Assembly (NCBI RefSeq): GCF_017654505.1
Contig: NC_054548.1
Span: 37,817,545 to 37,881,544, forward strand
Reading direction: 5' to 3'
Source of the DNA: Polyodon spathula
Lineage: Eukaryota > Chordata > Actinopteri > Acipenseriformes > Polyodontidae
DNA: 64,000 nt
The notes beneath the pieces were generated by a model. It made no database searches. It was not told where the DNA came from and was given only the letters and a program-made list of their open reading frames with translations. The translations under genes were made by a program, and so were the position numbers. This document shows, piece after piece, positions 1 to 12,822 of this stretch. Numbering within the stretch: the first letter of the stretch is position 1; every line of letters begins with the position of its first letter.

Positions 1-928
1 ACATTATATCATTCAGGAACAGTGTTAACATAGTGTTTACTGCGTACTAAGAATCCAGCTCTTTTTCCTGACAGCACTGTACACGGAGTAAAAGGTAGCA
101 TATGATATACAAAAATAATTTTATTGTGATAAATAATATTTGATTAACTTATTTTCAAGAAGTCTGAGGCTGTCTAGTTTATATGAATATACATTTCCAA
201 GAGAGATACCTACCACCTATTGTGAGGGATGAATGCTGACCCGGTTGAGTATTCCAGGCCTGCTATGCATATCAGCCTGCAGCACAGTTTCCTAATTATA
301 CAGTCAGTGCATGTGTAAACTGCTGATAAACTGAACGCCTAATATTTTTTTCTGCATGAATTACTGTCTGCATCTCAAGCTGGATATCTAGCAAAACAAG
401 CTCCTTTTTCCTTACCTACTGCACCCTAGTAAGTATGTTCCACACATTCCAATCGGAATCACCTTGCTACAGTATGTCCTGCAAAAATAGGAATTAAGCC
501 TATGATTCCTCTACATTAAGCTCTTTTACCAAAGGTTGTATAGTGCAGTGCACGGTAAAGCAGAATATGTGTCTGTTGTAGTCGTAGTTCACATCTTATC
601 GGTAATATTCGAAGTAAAAGCTTTATAACGGTATATTTCCCTCCAAAAAGACCTTGCCAAGAAATTAGCAGACCACAGCAATGGTTTTAGAATGCATGCT
701 AAGTAATAGATATGTTCCTTGCACCATTCTATGAAGAGCTTGTAGCCGTCCTTAAATTGCATTGTACAGAATAATTGCATTGCGTTGTCATTGAAGATAA
801 TTTGGTCTGAACAGTAAAATAAATACACATAATGCTTATACACTCTGTAAGGTGCCTGTAATCTCACTTCTTTCATATGAAAGAACTAAGAATAATGTTA
901 TATGTGTAAACAAACAAAAACAAAGAGA
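1..928. other. No gene recognised
   Basis: AT-rich non-coding DNA. The small open frames carry no recognisable domain or codon pattern. It is probably robo1 intron or upstream flank. Confidence 0.5.
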
Positions 929-1266
929 AGATGATCACCAACACCATACTTTTGGGATATGCCTGCTTGTCAGGTATTCACTGAACATTTTATATCAAAG
1001 TTGCTATTACGCTCCTCCGTGGAGTGATGTCCTCGATCCCGCCTACCGAGGTAACAAATAATCACTGAACGGAGACATCGTCCTCTTTTGCCTTGAACCT
1101 AAGCAAGGTTGGTGGTCATCTTCTCTTTCAGGGAACCAGGGTTACATCCATATCCTATCGTTCTCTTTCAGTTCGAAGATGACCACCAACCCATACTTTT
1201 GGGAAAGTATACCAAAACCATCGTGAGAGAGAATGAAAATGACAGCATATGTCTCGCTACCACCAT

Positions 1267-1890
1267 CTAGTGTTGGTGATGCAAGCGTGCAACCTCAAAG
1301 ACCCTAGTGCCTAATGAAGGCATAGAGGGATATACCACATTAAGTCGGTAGAACCTGGTGATTGTATGCGGATTAGCCGAGTTAGCCACAGTACAAATAT
1401 CAGTCAATGAAGCACCTCTAACTGACTGATTCAAGTGAAAAGCTGTAATGGCCTTAGGGAGGAAAGCAGGATTCATGCGCAACGATACCCTGTTGCCTTT
1501 GGCCCAAATACGCATACAGGAACTGTGCACTGACAGTTCCTGTAGCTCACTGACCCGCTTAGCGGAGGTGATAGCTACCAGGCTGTCTTCACAGAGAGAT
1601 ATTTCAACTTTATGGAATGTATAGACTCAAAAGGGGTGTTAGTGAGAGCCTCCAATATCACATCTAAACTCCATTTGGGGAGGATACCCTTTCGAGGAGG
1701 ACATATTCACAGAGCACCCTTTAGAAAAAGGGTCGCTAGTATATGAGCACCTGGGGATACTGAGTCATTGGGGACATGGCATGCAGATATGGCTGCTAGG
1801 TGCACTTTTAACGTAGAGGGAGATTTACCTGAAACAGATCTTGCAGAAACTGTCAAATAATTGCTATAGGGAAATAGATGGGATCATGAC
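1267..1890 (-). pseudogene. DIRS tyrosine recombinase, C-terminal part
   Basis: The minus strand encodes a catalytic-domain pattern typical of DIRS/Ngaro tyrosine recombinases. Around 1540-1600 is a block reading ITSAKRVSELQELSVHSSC, in which the R lies in the first conserved arginine box. Near 1330-1370 is PHTITRFYRLNV, whose H-x3-R pair and tyrosines match the C-terminal catalytic box. The final frame stops at 1267. In the living family this enzyme integrates a circular DNA copy without making a target duplication. The 87-residue frame 1267-1530 starts at an internal Met, and coding similarity runs upstream of it, so the gene is broken by frame changes. It is a decayed mobile-element gene, not a host gene. 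Confidence 0.75.
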
Positions 1891-1930
1891 CTCTGGTCAT
1901 GCACCAATTTTGAAAATACTTCTGAAACTG

Positions 1931-2440
1931 CTAGACAGACAACACTCTTGTAGAAGAAACCTTATCGTTCTGCAATGTACTGATGACTACGTCTGAGAGC
2001 CCTAAGGCAGACAGACGCTCCCATTCAGAGGCCAGACGCCACAGTTGGAGTCTGCCTGGTTCTGGGTGCCAGAGGGTGCCTTTCGCCTGACTGAGGAGAT
2101 CCATGTGTAGCAGAATTTCCCAGGGCTGGCCCTGCAGCAGCTGGCAGAGACTTGAAAACCAGATTCTCTTGGCCATATGGGGGACACTAGGCGAACTGTC
2201 GCCTTGTCTCTCCTGACCCTTTCGAGGAAGGCAGGGAGCAGCAGTACCAACAGGAAAGCGTACAAAAGCCTTGGGTCACTTGTAGGCTAGGGCATCAATG
2301 CCTAGTGGACCTCCGCATCCACGGAGGGAGAACGACAGGGGGCAATGGGTCGTATCTGCCGTGGCAAAGAGATTGACTTGGGCTTCCCCAAAGTGTTCCC
2401 AAATGCACTGCACCAACTGAGGGTGACACATCAGTCACAC
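1931..2440 (-). pseudogene. DIRS RT-RNase H polyprotein, C-terminal remnant
   Basis: Read on the minus strand, about 2440-2290 gives a WERFGEA-like start, then VNLFATADTTHCPLSFSL and GIDALAYKWP. This is the layout of the DIRS RNase H domain. From 2265 down, LLPAFLERVRRDKATVRLVSPIWPR and a tail through 1931 follow, with DLLSQAKG and WHPEPGRLQLWRL resembling the family's region between RNase H and recombinase. The pieces fall in at least two frames (2295-2507, 2002-2265 and 1931-2176 are different open frames that overlap or abut), so frameshifts have broken the gene. The reverse-transcriptase core with its YxDD motif is absent. Confidence 0.7.
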
Positions 2441-3020
2441 AACCAGGAACAGCACATAACTTGCAACAGTGTGGAGCGTAGCCTACAGACAGTTGCAGTG
2501 TAGTCACACAATCAGTGCAGACTGAAGCTTACAGTGGAGTGGAGCAGTTTCAGATGCTGTCTGGATCGCGTGCACTATACAACCGATGTAGCTCGTTGCA
2601 GCCTCCGAACGGGTAAAAAAAAACAGAAGAGAGCTGGAGACTTTTTTTTTTTTAATTGTTTTTTAAATAACAATTATTATATATTTTTGGACCTACACAT
2701 TGCTTTTTGGATGAGTGGTTCAAATCTGCTCAACAATAGGACCAGGTAATACCAGGCCTAATAATAGAAAAACAATAGTGATTAACAACCCGTAGAGGCA
2801 CTAGGCTGCGCACAGTGAGTGGGCGTGCCAAGGTAGCCCAGAGTCCTCGATTCAACAGCAGCGCACAGCAGAGTTGGGTCTCGCTGGAGGATCACATCTC
2901 CCTTCCGTTAATATTTACTTTCAAACAGCTGCAAAAAGCAGAGAAAAAGATAGAAATTCATACAGCGAGCTGCAAGGTTAGTAAAAGCAGTCTACAATCA
3001 CTAGGCAATGTAGGCTGTTG

Positions 3021-3023
<3 letters not shown>

Positions 3024-3102
<79 letters not shown>

Positions 3103-3107
3103 TTTTT
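3024..3107. repeat. (TA)n microsatellite with T-run
   Basis: About 70 bp of alternating TA, then about 15 T, inside the 5' part of the DIRS-like element. Confidence 0.95.
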
Positions 3108-3239
3108 AAAACAAACGCCGTTGCGTAATGTTAAGCTCAGTCTTCAGCTGCCGAGTTTCTGATTCCAGGGAAGTGGCAAGCCTACTCCCAGCAATAAAGT
3201 TGCAGGGAAACTGCAGAACTCTCTCTCTCTCACACAAGT

Positions 3240-3305
<66 letters not shown>
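3240..3305. repeat. (CT)n microsatellite
   Basis: An uninterrupted CT run of about 65 bp, with a shorter run at 3219-3230. The Glu-Arg and Leu-Ser open frames across it are artefacts. Confidence 0.95.
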
Positions 3306-3310
<5 letters not shown>

Positions 3311-3455
3311 AAGTCAATCACGCAACTGGAAAAAACTCACCTTACCTGAGAAGACAAAAGAAGATAATGTCTTCACGCAGTGACTATTTATTTATTTATT
3401 TGATATAAAATGCTCAGACATATCCCAAAAGTATGGTGTTGATGGTCATTTTTGA

Positions 3456-4831
3456 ATTGAAGGGAACACTTATTCCATATGTGATTCCATTGTTTCACAT
3501 TTTTTTTTTTTTTATTCTTTGTTAAGAAACACACAGAATATTACTAAATTAGTGTCTAAAAAGGTGCTAAATGATATATACATGTAGGTTGCACCAGTCA
3601 TAATTCAAATATCAAATATCAAAGAATCTAATAAACTGATGAAGTATTATTTACAAGTGAAACTCGAAAGACAAAGCAATACCTGCCACATTAATTCTCC
3701 GTACTGGAACAACAGAACTCACAATGAGTGAAAACATTATAAATAGATGAGGGTAAACAAAATACATTAAAGTAGATTTTCTATAGCCACACTGCCTAGT
3801 GCTGAAAGACCTTTATTCTGTTTCACATAAGATGTCATAAAAACAACAGTTCATCAAGGTCAGCACTAAGATAAACTTTATACTTCAGATTTAAAAATAC
3901 TATTCATCAGTGTCAGGTCTGTGGTCAGAACTCAGCAACACATCTTTTTTTATACTGTTTATTCTGTGCTGATTAAATGGAGCCCTTTCATTAACTCCAC
4001 TTCCTTATAGAATGTTTCTTTTTCAAACACTTTGTGGGCCAAAACCAACAGTCATCGACATTCTCCTTACCTCTATCCAACATCCCCTCCCCCTTTTTTA
4101 TACAGAGCTACTTTCACATAACCCCTAAACCTGCAAATTGTAAGTGTAAGGCTGACCCCCGTTTTTCCAAACACATTGGGCTTGTATTCCTCTTAACCCA
4201 GAATGGAACAAATTACTTAGGCAAACAAATGATTTAACTGCTGGGGTATGGCCATAAATGTTGCTGGATAAACTCATTTTTTGATTGAAACTTACTGAAT
4301 CTTTTAAAAGTGCTCATAACCCTTAGAGAATATACACTTTTATGGGTATTTATAAAATTTTCTCGCACCTCATTTAAATAGAAGTGGATGTATAAACCAG
4401 AAATCTATAAGTAATGTTATGCCATTCTCATCTCCTTTGTTTCTTTACTGTCATGTGCCATTTAACATTCAATATTGTGTTTTGATGCAGCCACCTACCA
4501 TTTTCTCATGCTCAAATTACTAGCACATGATCTCTGGAATAAAGGTTGACTGTTTCTTGACATCTATGATTGATAATACAAAAGGTTTAAATACAGTCAC
4601 CACCTGAGTGCAGCTCTGGTTCCAAAACAGTGGTCATATGGGAATGCTTGTTCTTTTTTTCGAAGGACATAAAACAATAAACGTAGAGAGCTTGTGAGTT
4701 TCATGTGGCTTGACAATCTTACAAGAGTTCAATCCACTTGCACACACAAAAGCAGCTACTAATGTCAGACATTCCAAAAATGAAAACCTCAATGATATAG
4801 TATATATATATATATTACATTTTTTTGTTTT
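3456..4831. other. No gene recognised
   Basis: AT-rich non-coding sequence with T- and A-runs. The open frame at 4034-4237 has no recognisable domain. Confidence 0.5.
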
Positions 4832-5122
4832 TTAAATCTGATGTGCACTGAAGGTACCACATCTGACTTCAACCTGACTTGCTTCTGAATCCCATGCAAT
4901 ATTCAAGTAAATAACCCTCCAGATAATCACTGTTGCGAAGTGCGAGCCACAAATGACAGAGCTCTTTTTGTAAACAGATTTCGCTGTGAAATCCTCTCTT
5001 TCGACTTGTACAAACTGCACCCAGTAGTGAAATACGGCACTCTTTTTACCTGGAAAGGCCTGTACCCGATGCCCTGACAGGTTGGAGTTCGTGCAACCCC
5101 CGAACACGCACATATTCACCAT
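4832..5122 (-). pseudogene. THAP-type zinc-finger domain, frameshifted
   Basis: From the Met at 5122 the minus strand encodes NMCVFGGC-N, then AFPGKK, W--FVQV, and finally SSVICGSHF near 4945. This matches the C2CH THAP pattern: paired Cys at the N-terminus, an invariant Trp, and the C-x2-H-F zinc ligands. THAP domains bind DNA in host THAP proteins and in P-element-type transposases. After the HF pair the frame shifts at about 4930. The next frame reads DYLEGYLLEY-MGFRSKS, which looks like the normal continuation, so the domain is broken by an indel. The 5' side has a (TA)n/T-run and a CACGTGACGT stretch near 5250. It could be a decayed transposon exon, a processed fragment of a THAP gene, or a real exon with a sequencing indel. 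Confidence 0.6.
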
Positions 5123-5124
5123 AT

Positions 5125-5130
<6 letters not shown>

Positions 5131-5175
<45 letters not shown>

Positions 5176-5192
5176 TTTTTTTTTTTTTTTTT
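5131..5192. repeat. (AT)n microsatellite plus T-run
   Basis: About 42 bp of AT repeat followed by about 19 T, directly upstream of the THAP fragment. An A-run of about 29 follows at 5359-5387. Confidence 0.95.
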
Positions 5193-5356
5193 ATCTCACA
5201 AACCTGTAAGCCAGACCTACAGGCCGAGAACTGTTTCCCTTTTGATACGTCACGTGTGACGTGGTACAAAAAGGTTCTGTTTTTGGTAGCCGTTTTTTTT
5301 TTTTTTAAATAACAATGCTAATATTTTTAATAAACTCTGCTATATCCATTTCAGAG

Positions 5357-5389
<33 letters not shown>

Positions 5390-6416
5390 ACAAGATACAC
5401 TTTAATTATGAGCAGAGCTCAAACCCAAATTGGAATCTACTACCAGGCAATCACATCCAATATCAATTGACGCTAAGGCTTTATCAGCAAGGTTAAGTAG
5501 TGGTAACAGTGCTGCATTTCCTGTAATTTTACTGCATTTTTATTTTTTAACAGTGTATGTTATTTCTAATTACAACTGTTATAATTAGAGTCATACACAA
5601 ACATACTACACATTCTATATAAGAATATCCTATATGAATCTTGAAGGTTTATAAGCCACACAAACCAGTCTGATGTAAATGTTTGGTGGCGATATCAGAC
5701 CGACCTGTCACATAAATGATTCGGTTTATGTTGCAGTGAGAGATTCATTTGGTAATGTTTGAAACAATGGCCAAACAATTTATCGACTTGTTGATTAGCT
5801 AAGTAGGCTACACGTGTGATACAATACATATGATGGAATAAATAGGTTACATTAAGATGCCCTGTGCGTCATTTATTACATTTTAATTTCCAATAGAAGT
5901 ACTAGTGGGTAAGCCTGTAGGCACCAGAACAAAAATAATTTAAACTTTGTTTAATGGGAAGGGTTGGATGTAGTTGCTTGCACCCACCAAATGAATACAT
6001 CTGAATTTAAGTTGTACACAAACAAAAATTGCTAGTGCTTGTATTACATAGCCTATTTAAATAAATATGAAGATAGGCACAAATAAATTATCTTAAAAGA
6101 CAAAACATGATGTTTGTACAATTAACATGGCAACATGTAGAGCCATATTTATTTGGAATCAAATGCCTGTGGGGCATTTAAGCAATTATGTGATTTATTC
6201 ATGGCACATTGCTTCACTGGCAAGATATACATGATAAAATCCTCTGTAATTATGTACAACTGGCTTAGCCTACAAGAATGAGTTGTAAGAACTCATTGCA
6301 TTACACAATGTCAATGAAGTTGTTGTTTTATTTACCAGAATGTTACAGTACTAATAGTATGTAATGTAGATAAATTATTAAGATTATTAGAGAGATTATT
6401 AACAAATTGTTTACCC

Positions 6417-6454
<38 letters not shown>

Positions 6455-8933
6455 GATTGAACTCTCCGTGTGCCTTGGGTCATTGATGAAAGGTTTAAAG
6501 GCACTGCACACATTTACAGTGTTGTATTTTATCCAGAAAGTGATGCAGTTGTTTAATGCATTGGCCTTTTATGTCTATCTTTGAATCTGACTAACAATAA
6601 GGGAAATTAGTTTGAAGGTCTCAGTTTAGAGCTCAGTAGACCTTGGTCCAAATCACAAAATTCAATACACAATTCAGCAAACTTGCAACAGGTCAAGGAC
6701 GATATGGAGAAGCTTGAATGGATGTTAGTCACCAGTGCTCCAGAATCTTTCATGATCACGACAGAGATTCCAGTCATTACTCATAGTGAGACCTTCTGAC
6801 ACTATGGATCACATATTTGTCAGTGTACTAATGACTCAGTGTCAGAAGAAGTTTCACATTAGCATAGTGCCATTCCATGCTTTTCATAAAGTATGTGTAT
6901 TCAGGTTTGCAAGAGCAGCTTTAAAGAAGGACTCATAAGTGTGTGGGTTTCTTTTGTTATTATTTCCACATAATTGGGTATGTCATATGCACAGCTGGAA
7001 GCCTGCAAGATACCGTAAAGTACATCTGGAAAGCAGTCAAGAGCCCACCCTCACAAAGTGCTTTGGTTTCCTTATCAAAGAGGTTAACAACCATAAAGGA
7101 GCCATAAAATGAAAGTGTCGTGCCTCAGCTGAGAAACAAATCAAAACATGCCAAAACTGTAACTTTTATTAAAGTACTGGTTTAATAACAAAACCTTAAA
7201 TCTTGCTACGTGAAATTTTTTGAAATGTCAACCCATAAAATATATTGCTGTATGAATATTTTTAGCTCTTGCAGGTATTGGTATAATTTAAATCAAACAT
7301 TGAATCATTGTACTTTTCATAAATTAAATGTAACCCTACAAATGACTAACTTCACAGTATTAATAAATGACGGCATTTGTAAATATTTGACTACAGATTA
7401 TAGTTTTATGTTCTATAATACTGTAGTAATACATTTTACATTATCTATTGAGAACCTAAAAATGTTAAAATATTAATGAAACCGCAATGTCTATTTTAAA
7501 TATCAAAACAGTGGTGGGAATAAATACAGGTGCCCTTTATATTATTCCTACTGGTATTTTCACCCATGAGTAATTCATTGACCCTCTCATTAGCATCACT
7601 AAATATAGTTACAGTCCACAAGACCATTAAAGTAAACCCTTATGTGTTTCTGGGGTTTGTAAAACCAACAGTATGAAAAACCTAGCTAAGCCCACTGGCT
7701 GATGACGTGTTGTACCTATTGTTCTTTTTTGTGAAGTTCATAAAATCTGTGGGAAACTAAAGAAACATCTTAGGGGACAATTCAGTTAACATTTAGTAGG
7801 GAAACAACATTTGGGAAAGTATAATTGTACGCAATAAACTAACATTATTGATGTCGTAACACAAAACTGTAAATGTATATTTTTTTCTAGTATGTTTTTT
7901 CACAGCTAACAGTTAATTGACTGAGATTTAAGTCAATTCACAAAGTGATTTTCTGGGTGTCTTAACTTCGATCATGTTTCTGTCCTCATGCAACATATCT
8001 GTACAATCTCCCACTCATGAGAAAGCTGCTCACTGCCTGAGGGAAAATTGGCAGTTTGGCTCCTTTACTGGGAGGCAAGACATATCATTGTATCAGAAAA
8101 TGTACTGTAAATATACAAAATAATGTCCAACTAATATATTGTAAAATAAGATTTAATGTTTTTTTTTTTATTAATAATGCATCGTTATTGTCATATTTTA
8201 AGATTATAAATAAAGTGGTATGCTGCATAGAAGCACATTTCTGTGTAGTTTTAACTGTGTGCCCTTTCATTTACAGTACTGTTTATTTTTGTTGAATGTT
8301 TTCGTGTACCATTTTATTTACCTGCAACAAAGGTGGAATTGAATTGCTTCTGCTGGTTGAGGGAGAAAGATCTGTATTTAAAAGATGTATTAGCGTTTCA
8401 ATTGACTGCCTCCCAAAATGGTATCCAAACTTCCCTGTCCACAAAAACTCCTGTAGGACAATTTTCAACAACTGGGTGATCTTCAAATAAATTGTACAGT
8501 ATTATCTGTAGATCCATGTTAGTTAAAAATAGCTGTGGTCAAAAGCAAATTAGGAGTTTCAGCCTCCTCCACGGTAGTCTTAGAGTTAAGATCATACTTA
8601 AGACTACAATTCCATTTAGACTCGTTCATGAATAAGACCAAATTGACGACTTTTGAGCAGTCTTAGACTTGTCAGTTTTGTGACTACAGCGTTGTGAATA
8701 TGGTATATTAACCATTAAAATGCATAACATAGACCTTTATTGAACTACATACTGTTTCAATTTGGTGTATATTGTATGTTAAACAATGGATCAGAGATTC
8801 CCTTTAACCTGATTGGTCAATAGGAGGTCCTTAATCTCTGGGAAAGGAACTTGAATGTTATTGTTCAAACTATGTTTAAGCACTGTTCTAAATCAATCTG
8901 CTGAAGCATACCAAAATACAGTATTCAGTATTT
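5390..8933. other. No gene recognised; (AAT)n at 6418-6454
   Basis: Long AT-rich non-coding stretch. The only clear structure I see is an AAT microsatellite of about 37 bp. The open frames at 7210-7476, 8056-8295 and 8283-8490 show no domain or convincing coding bias. Confidence 0.5.
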
Positions 8934-9205
8934 CTTAGCAGACACCCTTACCCAGGGTGACTTACAGCTGTATACAAAAAATACATATGAACAATTTCAG
9001 TACAATTAAGAGGAAGATACAAAATACAATGACTTCAGTCACAATAAGAGCAAATACAAAACACAGTGTGTTATGATATCAGGGCAGTTCAAGAGCAGAT
9101 AACAGTGTTGATAGTTACATCAGGGTTAGATACGAGTGTAAGTGAAATACAAGATACTACAGATTGGGTTAAGTGCAGAATAAATACAGTAAAATAGGGA
9201 GCAGA
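8934..9205 (-). repeat. Interspersed repeat, copy 1
   Basis: It opens with ttagcagacacccttaccca then gggtgactta, a motif common at the ends of fish interspersed repeats. The same motif in the opposite orientation closes the segment at about 31,370-31,772. The family was not identified. Confidence 0.5.
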
Positions 9206-9207
9206 TA

Positions 9208-9530
9208 CAGTGGCTCTCAAAAGTATTCACCCCACCCCCCCCCCCCCCCCCTTGGACTTTTCCACATTTTATTGTGTTACAACATGGAATCAGAATGGAT
9301 TTAATTAGGAGTTTTTGCCACTGATCAACACAAAAAAAGTCCATAATGTCAAAGTGAAAAATAAAATCTACAAATTGTTCAAAATTAATTACAAATATAA
9401 AACAGAAAATTATTGATTGCATAAGTATTCACCCCCTTTGCTGTGACACACCTAAATAAGCTCTGGTGCAACCAATTGTCTTTAAAAGTCACATAATTAG
9501 TTGAATGCATTACCATTGAAAGCAGAAACT
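9208..9530 (+). mobile_element. Truncated Tc1-like transposon end
   Basis: It starts after a TA with cagtggctctcaaaagtatt, a typical Tc1/mariner terminal sequence of fish. A second subterminal copy, gcataagtattcaccccctt, lies near 9419. A run of about 21 C (with one A) interrupts the terminus at 9226-9251. No transposase frame and no clear right end follow, so only one end survives. The 98-residue minus-strand frame across it is spurious. Confidence 0.65.
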
Positions 9531-11698
9531 TTCAGCAGTTACCTACAGGTGGGTGAATAATTACAATGGGAAATATAAATCAGACATTCATTTAAGACTG
9601 AGAAAATGCTGTTTATATGTTTTTATATACAATAAAATAGAATTCCATCAAAACCTATGAATTTACTAATCTATTATTGCGTAAATGTCTTCCAAAAAAG
9701 GGGAAATTGGTATATTTAATCTTGCATCACTGAGTTCTGCATACATATTTTGTTGAACTGCAGGCAATATAAAAAATGCTCATTATCATGTCACTTGCGT
9801 TGCATTGGAAAGAAAAACGGGCATAAGAAATAGGAACTATTCCTCTAGGCATTTATGGTAAAAAAAAAAAAAAAAATTGAAATTAGCTAGTATGAAATCC
9901 ACACTTGGGAGTAGTTCACTCAATAGGCCTCAGACTGTGCAGAGAGAAATCAATTTAGAAACTACCGTTAGGCATGCTGAAACTAGGTATTGTCCCTGTA
10001 CTGTGCTTATGCTAAAATAAATTGAAAGCAAACTGACTAGTTACTGAACCTATAGGATGGTGCCAGAAGCTGTACGAACAGATAGGGTCTTTTATTCATC
10101 CCACCTTTGCATCAATTAATTTCCATATGAATATGACCTTGGACAGTACTCAGTTTGTTCATACAGTATTGATTTTATTTTTGGCTTGCACAATTTATTG
10201 GAAGTAGAGAATCTTGTTAACTTTTTCAGTGCCACTGTAAATAGAAAATATGTATCCTGGTGATCCATGATAACAAATTAAAGTTTACACTGTTGTATTA
10301 AAATAGTTGTTTTATCATTTAAATAACAACAACATATTTATGTACTCCAGGGACTCCAAAAATATCCAGTTACCTTAAGTTTTAATATGTATAATTACAT
10401 ACTGAATGGTGAAAGCTCAATTGTGAAAAACAGAATATTCTCTTTTCCCCCATTCTCTATATTCTTACATTCAGATTCAGACTCTTGCTATAACAAGGAA
10501 ACCATATCTGTAGGAATAAAGTTGTCTACGGTACTGTATAATGAAAAGCCAGTGGAATTATTTGAATTATTGTTTTGTATTGCATAAATAAGAGGCCCTG
10601 AACCTTAACAGAATGTGTACCTTGCACTTATGGTAATGTATTGATCCAACCTAGAGTCGTAGTGATTTTCTGGATTTATTACAGTGTGATGGAAATTAAA
10701 TTATGTGAAGCAGTCACCACAGTGCAGGTACTGTATATGTGTGTGGGGTGTCTCTAACATTGGTGGTCCTTTACTTAACTGATGAATGACTATCCTACAC
10801 ACATGTTGTAATTGTGCCTGTGTTAAGTGGAACACTACATCTATCCTGTTAGCTGCTCTGGAGAAGATATACATTATTCCCCCTGTACTGCCTGTTCTGT
10901 CACGGTAACGCAAGGCGGTGTTCAGTTTTCTGTTTAGTCCAAATGGTTTTAAAAAGCCTCAGCAGACCCAAAACTATTTTGAATTTATTTCACACTGACA
11001 ATTTTTACATATAACAAAAGCTCCCCAGTTTACCCCTATTATGGTAATTAGCATGGCACAATTTGTAAAGTGAAGGTAGGGTATAGATGCTTTAATATGC
11101 ATAATCCTTTTTCTGACACGAATTAAGCAAGTTTAATCAGTTTTCCGTAGTTGGCATCCTACTGTTTCCACATGGTAGAACTGAATTCTGAGGAGGAGGT
11201 ACGGTGTGAGTGTTTGGTATATCATTAGCATGTATTTCTGCTATTCACAAATCCTGGTAGTAATCTTTTAGCATCTGCTATTGTGATGGACACTTTTGGG
11301 ATCTTTGTCATTGTGTACTATCCAAGACGAAAAGGTCACTGAACTCCCAAAGCTGAGTTAGTTCTGCTTGTGCCACTTAGCACCAAGCCCCTTCCAATAC
11401 TTGTACTTATTTCTGTGCGGATGTCATCCTGTCCACAGTTCTTTTCTGCCTATGGGACACTCATTTCATGTTGCTGCCATGTGTATCATGAGATGTCGTA
11501 AATCACACATTACGGGACATTACATTGAAAACAATTTCCACGATCTAATGGACCATCAGCTTTCATTTGACTTAAATTGTATTAAAGCTAGTAGAATGGA
11601 CCATCAGCTTGAGATATGAGATGATGTTCTTGAACATTTAGACAGTGCTTTCAGCATTCTTTCACAGCTCATTTCAGCAATTACAGTGAACAAAGAAT

Positions 11699-11779
<81 letters not shown>

Positions 11780-12348
11780 TACAGTATTCAGTACTATCAA
11801 ATCAGTATTGGGAGAGATGAATACATGCAGATCTATTGGGCATCAGCCTATTTTGCCCCATTCAAATGTATTGGTTATTAAATATTAGATAATTGCCTCA
11901 TCGTCAACTATTACACATGCAAATTATTGAGCAATCCGTCTCACAGGTGAGATGGAACTTCAAATATGATAAATTTATTGCCAATTGCGAATGATTAATT
12001 AAATCTGCCAAGACTGATACAATATTCAGTAATGTATTAATGATAATTATGTTATGTAACTAATTATTATAGAACACCTTGCAATGTTTACAAGAAATGT
12101 ATGGCTTTACCTTTCCTGGTCTTGTGTTGTACAGTATGTATTGCAGCAATATTTTTTTTCAACTTTAAATGTTACAGAACACCCAGCAGTGTTTAAAAGA
12201 AACACATTACTTTTGCAGTATCCCACATTGTTCATATATCAGTCAAAAAAAAAAAAAAAAACATATTCCTGATTGTATTGATATATTTTTATTCACACAT
12301 CACAAGGAGATAAACTAGGGAATAACTTTTTTCAACTTGGGAAGCACT
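9531..12348. other. No gene recognised; (AT)n at 11,702-11,776
   Basis: Non-coding AT-rich DNA with an A-run near 9860 and a long AT microsatellite. None of the open frames of about 60-83 residues looks like a known protein. Confidence 0.5.
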
Positions 12349-12822
12349 GGGGCTCCCGGGTGGCGCATCTGCTAATGGCGCTCCATGTGGAGTGCAGGAT
12401 GCGTCCTATAGCTTGGACACTATTCCACTGCCAACCATGTATGGGAGCTCCCAGGGGGCGGCACACAATTGGTCTAGTGCCGCCCAGGGGGTGAGGGGGA
12501 GGGGGTCCTTGGTTCACCGCGCACCAGCGACCCCTGTAGACTGGCTGGCACCTGTGGGCTTGCCTGTAAGCTGCCCAGAGCTGCGTTGTCCTCTGAAGCT
12601 GTAGCTCTGGGTTAGCTGCATGGCGGCCCTGCAGAGTGAAAACAAGCAGTCGGCTGACGGCACACGCTTCAGAGGACAGCGTGTGTTCGTCATCGCCACT
12701 CCCGAGTCAGCACAGGGGTGGTAGCAGTGAGCTGAGCCTAAATGCAATTGGACATTTCAAACTGGGAGAAAAATGGGGTCAAATTAATAACCGACTATTA
12801 AATAAAAATAAATAAATAAATA
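12349..12822 (+). mobile_element. tRNA-derived SINE
   Basis: This GC-richer segment of about 470 bp stands out from its flanks. Its head, ggggctcccgggtggcgcat, contains a TGGCGCATC-type A-box of a tRNA-derived RNA polymerase III promoter. The body continues through GGGAGCTCCCAGGGGGCGGC and CCGCGCACCAGCGACC. The 3' end is simple-sequence (aataaataaata). I associate this family with sturgeon and paddlefish genomes, but that is recall rather than a search. No clear target duplication was found. The open frames inside it are shadows. Confidence 0.7.

Larger units (their letters stand above)
929..3455 (-). mobile_element. DIRS-like tyrosine-recombinase retrotransposon, internally deleted
   Basis: The ends are inverted copies of each other. 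Positions 932-965 (core caccatacttttgggatatg) are matched in reverse complement at 3415-3448, and similarity continues inward: 1058-1105 against about 3345-3390, including the atcactg and agacat blocks. A third related segment at 1107-1200 has two opposed copies of gatgaccaccaac, as expected of the internal complementary region that DIRS elements keep near their 3' end. Between the ends, on the minus strand, lie remnants of an RT-RNase H polyprotein and a tyrosine recombinase. At about 2.5 kb it is well short of the usual 5-6 kb for the family, so gag and most of the RT are missing. The 5' part (2530-3415) holds no recognisable coding and has expanded TA and CT microsatellites. Seen: repeats and protein motifs. 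Inferred: the family assignment. Confidence 0.75.

Noticed and set aside
3106..3349. Open frames of Glu-Arg and Leu-Ser repeats
   Set aside because: They are translations of a (CT)n microsatellite.
12332..12747. Frames of 61-77 residues on both strands
   Set aside because: Lie inside the SINE. GC-rich non-coding sequence gives chance open frames.
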